Origin: Tabrizicola sp. | GTDB lineage: Bacteria; Pseudomonadota; Alphaproteobacteria; Rhodobacterales; Rhodobacteraceae | Direction: 5' to 3' | NCBI GenBank assembly: GCA_016792685.1 | Contig: JAEULQ010000030.1 | Coordinates: forward strand, 1 to 47,956 | DNA: 47,956 nucleotides | Shown here: positions 41,261 to 47,956 of the stretch, piece by piece | Position numbering within the stretch: position 1 is the stretch's first letter | How the letters are laid out: every line of letters begins with the position of its first letter | The notes under the pieces: generated by a model | What the model was told of the DNA's origin: nothing | The model's database searches: none | What the model saw: only the letters and a program-made list of their open reading frames with translations | Program-made: the position numbers and the translations under genes

Positions 41261-42016
41261 ATGCTTCGCGACATCGCCATGCGGCTACCTGCCGATCTCT
41301 TGTCAGCCTTCGCGCTGCTGACCCGGCTGCCGCTGCCAGATCACAAAGGCACCGGAGGCTCCTCGGCCTGGGCCTGGCCGCTGGTCGGCGCGGCGCTTGG
41401 CGCGCTGGCGGCCACGTTGGCCAGTGCGGCCCTTTGGCTTGGCCTGACCCCCAGCGTGACCGCCGTCATGGTCCTTGGGCTTCTCGCGCTTCTGACCGGG
41501 GGGCTGCACGAGGACGGGCTCTCGGATACGGCCGACGGCCTTTTCGGCGGCTGGACCCGGGAACGGCGGCTGGAGATCATGAAGGACAGCCGGGTGGGCA
41601 GTTACGGCGTCCTCGCGCTGGTGCTGATTACGCTTGCCCGCTGGTCGGCCCTGACCGCGCTTCTGGTCTTTGGCGGCCACTGGGCTGCCCTGATCGCAAC
41701 CGGGGCGTTGTCGCGCGCGCCCATGGCGCTGGTCATGGCACTTCTTCCGAATGCACGCGGCGAAGGGCTGAGCCATTCCACCGGCCGGCCGACAACCCAG
41801 GTCGCGCTTGTCGGTGCGTCGATGGCCCTTGCCATCGCTGTCCTCGTCGCTGGCTGGGCCGCCCTGCCGATGGTCGCCGCGGCCCTGGGGATGGGGGTCC
41901 TCGTTTCCATCACCGCGCTCCGCCGGATCGGCGGGCAGACCGGCGACATCCTTGGCGCCACTCAGCAACTGGCCGAGGCCGCCTGCCTTGCTGTTCTCTC
42001 GGCTCAGGCACGATAG
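41261..42016 (+). CDS. cobS: Adenosylcobinamide-GDP ribazoletransferase (cobalamin synthase)
   Basis: A 251-residue membrane enzyme: 'LLSAFALLTRLPLP' (13-26), 'GGLHEDGLSDTADGLFGG' (80-97; acidic metal-binding motif), 'RLEIMKDSRVGSYGVLAL' (103-120) and five or more membrane helices. It joins adenosylcobinamide-GDP and alpha-ribazole at the inner membrane. The ATG at 41261 is used; a second at 41279 is possible. It works in the step after CobT. Confidence 0.93.
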   Translation: MLRDIAMRLPADLLSAFALLTRLPLPDHKGTGGSSAWAWPLVGAALGALAATLASAALWLGLTPSVTAVMVLGLLALLTGGLHEDGLSDTADGLFGGWTRERRLEIMKDSRVGSYGVLALVLITLARWSALTALLVFGGHWAALIATGALSRAPMALVMALLPNARGEGLSHSTGRPTTQVALVGASMALAIAVLVAGWAALPMVAAALGMGVLVSITALRRIGGQTGDILGATQQLAEAACLAVLSAQAR

Positions 42017-42100
42017 CTCTGCACCCACGCAGGGCCAGACCTCTGGCCTTTGGTGTCTGGTCGGGATAGATGGGCAGCACGAGCCTGCAGGATGCCCACC

Positions 42101-43183
42101 ATGACCGATTTCTCGGATGCCATTTCCTCGACCGAGGACATCATCGAAGACGCCCGCAACGGACGGATGTTCATTCTCGTCGACCATGAGGACCGCGAGA
42201 ACGAGGGCGATCTGGTGATCCCCGCGCAGATGTGCACCCCCTCGGCGATCAACTTCATGGCCACTCATGGCCGGGGCCTGATCTGCCTGGCCCTGCCAGC
42301 CGCACGGATCGAGGCCCTAGGCCTGCCCCTGATGAGCCCGAAAAATTCCTCTCGGCATGAAACCGCCTTTACCCTGTCGATCGAGGCACGCGAGGGTGTC
42401 ACCACCGGGATTTCCGCCGCCGACCGCGCCCGGACCGTTTCTGTCGCCATCGACCCGACCAAGGGCGCAGCCGACATCGCCACTCCTGGCCACGTCTTCC
42501 CGCTGCGCGCCCGTGACGGTGGCGTTCTGGTCCGCGCCGGCCATACCGAGGCCGCGGTGGACGTAAGCCGCCTTGCAGGCCTCAACCCCTCGGGCGTGAT
42601 CTGCGAAATCATGAACGACGACGGGACCATGGCGCGACTGCCCGACCTGATCAGCTTTGCGCAACGGCACGGGCTGAGGATCGGGACCATCAGCGACCTC
42701 ATCGCCTACCGCCGCCGCCACGATAACCTGATCTCGGAAAAGGCAGTGAAATCGGTCACTTCCGCCCATGGTGGCGACTGGCTGATGCGGGTCTTCGCCG
42801 ATGAAACCCATGGCGACGAACACGTCGTACTGTCCAAGGGCGATCTTGCCGCACCCGGGCCCGTGCTGGTCCGGGTCCATGCGCTGAACCCGATGGAGGA
42901 TGTCCTTGGCATCGGCGGCGAAGGCGCTCTGCCCCACGCCATGCGGATCATCGCGACCGAAGGGCGCGGGGTCGTCGTACTTTTGCGCGACACCACCATG
43001 AAGATGGTCACCCCCGGCGAACACTCGCCCCAGACGCTGCGCCAGTACGGGCTGGGGGCGCAGATTCTCTCGGCGCTTGGCCTTTCGGCCATCACCCTGG
43101 TCACCAATTCCGCCGCGCCGCGCTTTGTGGGTCTTGATGCCTATGGCCTGACCATCGCCGGCACCCGCCCGATCAAGGACTGA
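42101..43183 (+). CDS. ribB: 3,4-dihydroxy-2-butanone-4-phosphate synthase, with a degenerate GTP cyclohydrolase II-like domain
   Basis: The N-terminal RibB domain is complete: 'ILVDHEDRENEGDLVIPAQ' (25-43), 'ETAFTLSIEAREGVTTGISAADRA' in type, 'GHVFPLRARDGGVLVRAGHTEA' and 'GVICEIMNDDG'. The C-terminal 150 residues have the GTP cyclohydrolase II fold position but no zinc cysteines ('RVHALNPMEDVLGIGGEG' where the CxxGx-CDC segment would be), so only the first activity is likely. It makes the four-carbon unit for riboflavin. It is four bases upstream of ribH, in operon ribB-ribH-nusB. Confidence 0.9.
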   Translation: MTDFSDAISSTEDIIEDARNGRMFILVDHEDRENEGDLVIPAQMCTPSAINFMATHGRGLICLALPAARIEALGLPLMSPKNSSRHETAFTLSIEAREGVTTGISAADRARTVSVAIDPTKGAADIATPGHVFPLRARDGGVLVRAGHTEAAVDVSRLAGLNPSGVICEIMNDDGTMARLPDLISFAQRHGLRIGTISDLIAYRRRHDNLISEKAVKSVTSAHGGDWLMRVFADETHGDEHVVLSKGDLAAPGPVLVRVHALNPMEDVLGIGGEGALPHAMRIIATEGRGVVVLLRDTTMKMVTPGEHSPQTLRQYGLGAQILSALGLSAITLVTNSAAPRFVGLDAYGLTIAGTRPIKD

Positions 43184-43187
43184 CCCC

Positions 43188-43688
43188 ATGGCCACTGCCG
43201 AGACGCACTATACCCTGCCGCTTCCAAGCTTTGACAAGCCGGTGAAGCTCTTGATCGTCGTCGCCCCCTATTACAAGGACATCGCCGACAACCTGGTCAG
43301 CGGTGCCAGCGCCGTGGCGACGTCCTGCGGGGCCGAGGTCGAGGTCGTCGAAGTCCCGGGCGCGCTTGAGGTTCCCTCTGCCATCGCGATGGCCGAGCGG
43401 CTGGCCGAATATGACGGCTATGTTGCGCTTGGCTGCGTCATCCGGGGCGAGACGACGCATTACGACACGGTCTGCAATGACAGCTCCCGCGCGATCAGCC
43501 TTCTGGGCCTGCAGGGCGCCTGCATCGGAAACGGGATCCTCACGGTGGAAAACCGCGCTCAGGCCGAGGTCCGTGCCAACCCCAGAGGCCAGAACAAAGG
43601 CGGCGGTGCCGCGGCGGCAGCCTTGCACCTGATCGCGCTTTCGCGCAAATGGGCCGGAAAATCCAAGGGGATCGGTTTCCGGGCATGA
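43188..43688 (+). CDS. ribH: 6,7-dimethyl-8-ribityllumazine synthase
   Basis: The 166-residue product has 'VPGALEVPSAIAMA' (56-69), and 'GCVIRGETTHYDTVCNDSS' (82-100) with the catalytic His H91. It condenses the RibB product with the pyrimidine in riboflavin synthesis. It lies directly after ribB and overlaps nusB by 4 bases (ATGA). Confidence 0.96.
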   Translation: MATAETHYTLPLPSFDKPVKLLIVVAPYYKDIADNLVSGASAVATSCGAEVEVVEVPGALEVPSAIAMAERLAEYDGYVALGCVIRGETTHYDTVCNDSSRAISLLGLQGACIGNGILTVENRAQAEVRANPRGQNKGGGAAAAALHLIALSRKWAGKSKGIGFRA

Positions 43689-44167
43689 CTTCCGAAAAAG
43701 CGCAAGATCGGGGCCAGCAGAAGCGGCAGATGAAATCCGCCGCCCGGCTTTATGCCGTGCAGGCGCTTTTCCAGATGGAAGCCTCGGGACAGACGGTGGA
43801 AGCCGTCACGCGCGAGTTCGAAACCCACCGCTTTGGCGCGACCTATGAGGAAGGCGAGTTTGCCGAAGGCGACGTCGACCATTTCCGCGCGGTCGTAGGA
43901 GCCGCCGTCAACTGGCAGGCCAAAATCGACCAGATGACTGACCGCGCCCTGGTTGCGGCCTGGCCCATCGACCGGATTGACCCGGTCCTGCGCGCGCTCT
44001 TCCGTGCCGCCGGGGCCGAGCTTGTCGACCTGCCCACCCCACCCAAGGTCGCCATCACCGAATATGTCGACGTGGCCAAGGCCTTCTTCCCCGACGGCAA
44101 GGAAGCCAAATTCGTCAATGCCGTGCTTGACCACATGGCGCGCGAGGCCAAGCCACAGGCTTTCTGA
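43685..44167 (+). CDS. nusB: Transcription antitermination factor NusB
   Basis: At 160 residues it has the all-helical NusB pattern: 'KSAARLYAVQALFQMEASG' (16-34), 'DRALVAAWPIDRIDPVLRALFRAAGAEL' and 'VAITEYVDVAKAFFPDGKEAKFVNAVLDHMA'. NusB works with NusE in rRNA antitermination. The ribH-nusB pair is widespread. The ATG at 43685 overlaps the ribH stop. Confidence 0.95.
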   Translation: MTSEKAQDRGQQKRQMKSAARLYAVQALFQMEASGQTVEAVTREFETHRFGATYEEGEFAEGDVDHFRAVVGAAVNWQAKIDQMTDRALVAAWPIDRIDPVLRALFRAAGAELVDLPTPPKVAITEYVDVAKAFFPDGKEAKFVNAVLDHMAREAKPQAF

Positions 44168-44208
44168 CGCGTCTAAGGGATATCTGACCTCATGACGGAG
44201 CCCGGATC

Positions 44209-44634
44209 ATGCGTCGCCTCGCCCTTGCCCTGCTTGTGGCTACTGCCTTGACCGGCCCCGTATCGGCCAAGGATCCGACCGGGATCGACTGGCAGCTGCT
44301 CGCCATCGATGGCAAGGTCGTCGACATTCCCGCCACCTTGCGGATCGAGGCCAGCGGAAGCCTTAGCGGCCATGCGCCCTGCAACAGCTTTGGCGCGCGC
44401 AACCTTGCCCGCTATCCCGAACTTGACCTGCAGGGGATCCGGTCCACCAAGCGTGCCTGCGACAGGCTGGATCAGGAACAGGCGTTCTTCAGCGCCCTGA
44501 AGTCCATGACCCGGGCCGAACAGACGGGCGAGCGCAACCTCGTGCTTCTTGGGCCGGATGGCCGCAGCATGGAATTCGTGGTCGACCTGATGAACAGCCT
44601 TACGGTCTGCACGACCTGCCCGAAAGCTGACTGA
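44209..44634 (+). CDS. META-domain (HslJ-like) secreted protein
   Basis: A Sec signal (MRRLALALLVATALTGPVSA, cleavage VSA-K) precedes a META-like domain: 'IDWQLLAIDGKVVDIPATLRIEASGSLSGHAPCNSFGAR', where 'G.L.G..PCN.F.A' is the core pattern, and a tail with 'LMNSLTVCTTCP'. The 141 residues agree. Such proteins sit in the periplasm or outer membrane. The function is uncertain. Confidence 0.8.
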   Translation: MRRLALALLVATALTGPVSAKDPTGIDWQLLAIDGKVVDIPATLRIEASGSLSGHAPCNSFGARNLARYPELDLQGIRSTKRACDRLDQEQAFFSALKSMTRAEQTGERNLVLLGPDGRSMEFVVDLMNSLTVCTTCPKAD

Positions 44635-44684
44635 CCCGAGCGCACGCCAGGGTGGGCAATCAGCCCACGCGACCCGCCCAGCTT

Positions 44685-45614
44685 TCAGGGATTCGCCTCG
44701 AAAAGCGCCGCTGCCCGGTCGAAGAAGCGCTTCCGCACGGCCGGCCCTTCCATCATGATCTCGTGCTCGGCCCCGGGATAGAGGTCCAGCTGTCCATTCG
44801 ACCAACCCGCCATCCGCAGATGGATCGGCGGCACATCGACGACCTTTTCGGCAGTGCCCAGTCCGCAGATCGCAGGGACCTTTGGCGGAGGCTTCGCCGC
44901 CAGCTCCGCACATTCGCGCAGTGCCGCCTTGAGCCAGCCGATCGACGGGCCGCCCAGCGCAAGGTCGGGGACCTTCAGCACCTGCTGGCGCATGTAATCC
45001 CACATGTCGCGGTCCGTGGTCAGCACATTGCCCTCGAACGGCACCTGCAGCAGATAGGCCTCGCCGCTGGTCGTCGGGGCATAGCGGTGCGCAAAGCCAA
45101 AGGGCCGGGCAAGGCTTGACACCACCATCGCCACCGGACGCAGCCAGGCCGCCATGTTGATGCCCCACATCGGCGCCGAGAAGACAGCGGCCTTGACCGG
45201 CAGTCCCCGCATCAGCGCGCGCAGGCCAATGCAGCCGCCCATGGAATGCGCGACCATGTAATAGGGTTTGGGCAGACCGGCGCGCTCGGCTTCGGCAAGC
45301 ATCGCATCCAGATCTTCCTGATATTCGTCAAAACGCACGACATGGCCCATCATCCGGTCGGCCAGCGCCCGGTCGGCCAGACCCTGGCCGCGCCAGTCGA
45401 TGGTGATGACCGAAAAGCCCCTGGCCACCAGATCACCCGCTGCCCGGCCATATTTCTCGATGCATTCCGTCCGGCCCGGCAGCAGAAGGACCGTCCCCTT
45501 CTGCCCCGCCTTCCACCAGGCCACGCGAATCCGTGCCGCCCCAGCCTGCAGCCAGACGCATTGCGCCCCGTCCGGCCCATCGGCCAGGGCTGCATGGAAC
45601 GGGGCTGGCGTCAC
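44685..45614 (-). CDS. Alpha/beta hydrolase (lysophospholipase/monoglyceride-lipase type)
   Basis: The 309-residue product carries 'LLLPGRTECIEKYGRAAGDLVARGFSVITIDWRGQGLADR' in type, the nucleophile S124 in 'AHSMGG' (122-127), and a late His in 'LYPGAEHEIM' (near 288). It resembles PldB-type lysophospholipases. The start is a GTG at 45614 overlapping the stop of the SCP2 gene (GTGA), so the two are translated together. Confidence 0.85.
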   Translation of the reverse strand: MTPAPFHAALADGPDGAQCVWLQAGAARIRVAWWKAGQKGTVLLLPGRTECIEKYGRAAGDLVARGFSVITIDWRGQGLADRALADRMMGHVVRFDEYQEDLDAMLAEAERAGLPKPYYMVAHSMGGCIGLRALMRGLPVKAAVFSAPMWGINMAAWLRPVAMVVSSLARPFGFAHRYAPTTSGEAYLLQVPFEGNVLTTDRDMWDYMRQQVLKVPDLALGGPSIGWLKAALRECAELAAKPPPKVPAICGLGTAEKVVDVPPIHLRMAGWSNGQLDLYPGAEHEIMMEGPAVRKRFFDRAAALFEANP

Positions 45615-45898
45615 GCCAGCACCGAGCCAAGCTTCATGGCCATTCCCATGCTGCCGTCGACCGAAAGCTTGCCGGTCATGAAGGCCATCGTCGGGTTCAT
45701 CTCACCCTCCAGGATCGCCCGGAACACGTCGGCATCCGCGGTCAGCGTGACATCGGCCTCTTCGTCCCCGGCCCGCACACCCGAGGCATCCAGCATGATC
45801 GCGCCTTCGCCATTGATCACGAACTTCGCCACACCGTCGAACCCGCCCGACACCTTCGCGGCCAGAACCTTGACGGCCGCATCGATCATTTCGCTCAT
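45611..45898 (-). CDS. SCP2 sterol-carrier family protein
   Basis: The 95-residue product has 'DGVAKFVINGEGAIMLD' (21-37), 'ADVTLTADADVFRAILEGEMNPTMAFMTGKLSVDGSMGMAMKLG' in type, the SCP2 lipid-binding fold. It may carry or bind acyl chains. It is coupled with the hydrolase downstream, which also fits lipid work. The TPR gene is divergent, 66 bases away. Confidence 0.9.
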   Translation of the reverse strand: MSEMIDAAVKVLAAKVSGGFDGVAKFVINGEGAIMLDASGVRAGDEEADVTLTADADVFRAILEGEMNPTMAFMTGKLSVDGSMGMAMKLGSVLA

Positions 45899-45964
45899 TA
45901 CAAGTCTCTCCTTCGTGACCCGGCCGCCACTGGCAATCTGGCGCGGATCGGTTACTTTCAAGTT

Positions 45965-46528
45965 ATGCGTGTCCGGCCTGGCATTCTCAATCGTATCGTT
46001 GCGGCACTTCTGCCGCTTTTCCTGACTTGCGCCATGGCTATGGCCGAGGATCAGGCGAAGCTTGACGATCTCTTCACCCGACTGAAGTCCGCCGGCGCCG
46101 ACGAGGCTGGTCGCATCGAGACCGAAATCTGGATCGAATGGTCCAAGTCCGGCTCGCCGGCCATGGACCTTCTGCTGCAGCGCGGGCGTGATGCGATGGA
46201 GATGGGCGACAACCTGCAGGCCATCGAGCATTTCACCGCGATCATCGATCATTCGCCCGAATTTGCCGAAGCCTGGAATGCCCGGGCCACCGCCTACTTC
46301 ATGGCGGGCGAATTCGGACCCTCGATCGCCGACATCGCGCAAGTGTTGTCTCTCAACCCCCGCCATTTCGGCGCTTTGTCGGGACTGGCGATGATTTTCG
46401 AGCAAAGCGGCAAGCCCGAACGCGCCTTGGAGGTTTACAAGGCCGCCCTCGCCATCCATCCCCACCTTCAGGGCGCGACCGAAGCCGTCGAGCGCCTGGA
46501 AGCCGAGGCCGAGGGTCAGGAGCTTTAA
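45965..46528 (+). CDS. Secreted TPR-repeat protein, 187 aa
   Basis: An N-terminal signal (MRVRPGILNRIVAALLPLFL, cleavage after AMA) is followed by three TPR repeats (about 72-171: 'ALEVYKAALAIHP' last). It would bind other proteins in the periplasm. The start ATG is chosen by the signal, as a longer frame upstream does not fit. The helicase gene starts four bases later. Confidence 0.8.
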   Translation: MRVRPGILNRIVAALLPLFLTCAMAMAEDQAKLDDLFTRLKSAGADEAGRIETEIWIEWSKSGSPAMDLLLQRGRDAMEMGDNLQAIEHFTAIIDHSPEFAEAWNARATAYFMAGEFGPSIADIAQVLSLNPRHFGALSGLAMIFEQSGKPERALEVYKAALAIHPHLQGATEAVERLEAEAEGQEL

Positions 46529-46531
46529 GTC

Positions 46532-47956
46532 ATGGACGTTCCCCGGCGGGTGACGGCGGTCCTTGGGCCGACGAACACCGGCAAGACCCATCACGCGATC
46601 GAGCGCATGCTAGCGCACCGGACCGGGGTCATCGGACTGCCGCTGCGCCTCTTGGCACGCGAGGTCTATGACCGCATCGTTGCCCGAGTCGGCCCCTCGG
46701 TCGTGGCTCTGGTGACGGGCGAAGAACGCATCGTTCCGGACCGCACCCAGTACTGGGTCTGTACGACCGAAGCGATGCCCCTGGAAATCGGTGCCGATTT
46801 CGTCGCAGTCGACGAAATCCAGCTTTGCGCCGACGCCGACCGGGGTCATGTCTTCACCGACCGGCTCCTCCGCGCGCGGGGCTTGCACGAGACGCTGTTC
46901 CTCGGCTCCGACACGATGCGCGGCGCCATCGCGGGGCTGGTGCCGCATGTGACCTTCCTCAAGCGCGAGCGGATGTCGACACTGACCTATTCCGGCTCCA
47001 AGAAGATCAGCCGGATGCCGCCACGCAGTGCCATCGTCGGCTTCTCGGTCGAGAACGTCTATGCCATCGCCGAGCTGATCCGCCGCCAGAAAGGCGGCTG
47101 CGCCGTCGTGATGGGGGCGCTCAGCCCCCGCACGCGGAACGCACAAGTGGCGCTCTACCAGAACGGCGATGTCGATTATCTGGTGGCCACCGATGCGATC
47201 GGCATGGGCCTCAACCTCGACATCAAGCATGCGGCCTTCTCGGCCACCGCCAAGTTCGACGGCCGCCGCATGCGCGCGCTTTACCCCAACGAGTTGGCCC
47301 AGATCGCCGGACGCGCCGGACGCCATACCGAGGACGGCACCTTCGGCGTCACTGGCGAAGCCCGCCCCTTTGACGAAGACCTGGTCGAGGCGATCGAGAA
47401 CCACCGCTTCGCCCCGGTCAAGAAACTGCACTGGCGCAACGAATCGCTCGACTTCGGCAGCGTCGACCGTCTGATCCGCAGCCTTGAGGAGCCCACCTCG
47501 AACGAATGGCTGACCCGCGCACGGGAAGCGGATGACCTACTGGCGCTGAAGGCCCTCGCCGCACTCCCCGAGGTCCGCGACAGGCTGACCGAGCCTAAGC
47601 GGGTCCAGCTGCTCTGGGACGTGTGCCGCATCCCCGACTTCCGCTCCTCCTCGGGCCCCGAACATACCACGCTGCTGACCCGGATCTTCGAATTCCTGGT
47701 CGGCCGGGGACTTGGCGGCGGCCGGATCCCCTCGGATTGGCTCGCGCAGGCGATCAAGCGCATCGACAAGACCGAAGGCGACATCGACGCCCTGTCGCGC
47801 CGCCTCGCCTATATTCGCACCTGGACCTATGTCACTCAGCGGAAAAACTGGGTTGAAGACGAAAGCCATTGGCGGGATGAAACGCGCGCTGTAGAAGACC
47901 GCCTGTCGGATGCCCTGCATGCGGCATTGACGCAACGATTTGTCGACCGGCGGACG
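46532..47956 (+). CDS. SUV3-like DNA/RNA helicase, partial (runs off right edge)
   Basis: The 475 visible codons have no stop. Motifs: Walker A GPTNTGKT (12-19), 'RLLAREVYDRI', DEIQ (94-97; the DEIQ variant of SUV3), 'GSDTMRG', 'YLVATDAIGMGLNLDI' (motif V) and 'ELAQIAGRAGRH' (motif VI), then the SUV3 C-terminal part. Alphaproteobacterial copies of this mitochondrial degradosome helicase are frequent, and probably take part in RNA turnover. It starts after the TPR stop. Confidence 0.92.
   Translation, partial: MDVPRRVTAVLGPTNTGKTHHAIERMLAHRTGVIGLPLRLLAREVYDRIVARVGPSVVALVTGEERIVPDRTQYWVCTTEAMPLEIGADFVAVDEIQLCADADRGHVFTDRLLRARGLHETLFLGSDTMRGAIAGLVPHVTFLKRERMSTLTYSGSKKISRMPPRSAIVGFSVENVYAIAELIRRQKGGCAVVMGALSPRTRNAQVALYQNGDVDYLVATDAIGMGLNLDIKHAAFSATAKFDGRRMRALYPNELAQIAGRAGRHTEDGTFGVTGEARPFDEDLVEAIENHRFAPVKKLHWRNESLDFGSVDRLIRSLEEPTSNEWLTRAREADDLLALKALAALPEVRDRLTEPKRVQLLWDVCRIPDFRSSSGPEHTTLLTRIFEFLVGRGLGGGRIPSDWLAQAIKRIDKTEGDIDALSRRLAYIRTWTYVTQRKNWVEDESHWRDETRAVEDRLSDALHAALTQRFVDRRT

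Overview
The window looks like a chromosomal segment of a GC-rich alphaproteobacterium, most likely a member of the Rhodobacteraceae. The evidence is the gene content on the right (ribB-ribH-nusB, cobT/cobS, phhA-phhB with a divergent Lrp regulator, metY, a SUV3-type helicase), the strong G/C bias at third codon positions and the GC-rich Shine-Dalgarno context. No rRNA, CRISPR array or complete tRNA was seen.

Positions 1 to about 19.9 kb form an accessory island, visibly poorer in GC and with different codon use. It ends at a 22-bp sequence that reads like the 3' end of a tRNA (19868-19889, ending in CCA). This is what integration of an element into a tRNA gene leaves behind; the intact tRNA and integrase would then lie to the left, outside the window. 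From left to right the island holds: the C-terminal-truncated (window edge) VapE/VirE-type replication ATPase of satellite-like elements with a small leader gene; an AT-rich repeat-bearing stretch (1.6-2.2 kb) that could be an origin or control region; a leftward three-gene set (XRE regulator, zinc-ribbon membrane protein, unknown protein); twin operators between two divergent XRE regulators; a type I restriction-modification operon (XRE-hsdM-hsdS-unknown-hsdR-YgjP metallopeptidase) in which hsdS has an in-frame stop at codon 14 and an unknown 367-residue protein with a possible ADP-ribosyltransferase-like segment sits between hsdS and hsdR; a small ribbon-helix-helix protein; a serine recombinase; an anti-phage dCTP deaminase with a divergent 58-codon gene; a frameshifted DUF5655 gene paired with a stand-alone M41-like metallopeptidase; and a rightward run of seven small unknown proteins. 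It reads as a mobile defence island.

From about 20 kb onward the sequence is ordinary chromosome: a Tat-exported phosphatase/sulfatase-fold protein with a membrane protein, an AlkD-like HEAT-repeat protein next to a WYL regulator, dimethylargininase with a translationally coupled GT-A-like protein, a LysE exporter with Lrp regulator, phenylalanine hydroxylase and its dehydratase with a second Lrp regulator, a thioesterase, a KefB-type antiporter, a VOC protein, metY, an envelope gene pair, a SIMPL-domain periplasmic protein, a 958-residue GspL/PilM-GspC-like transmembrane protein, cobT and cobS, ribB-ribH-nusB, a META-domain protein, a lysophospholipase-like hydrolase with an SCP2 protein, a TPR protein and a SUV3-like helicase that runs off the right edge.

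The most unusual points are the unknown gene inside the hsd operon, the twin-operator switch with XRE controllers in front of a type I system, the two freshly broken genes (hsdS, DUF5655), the M41-like peptidase partner, and a cassette of three 22-bp perfect palindromes spaced by single bases at 26788-26855.
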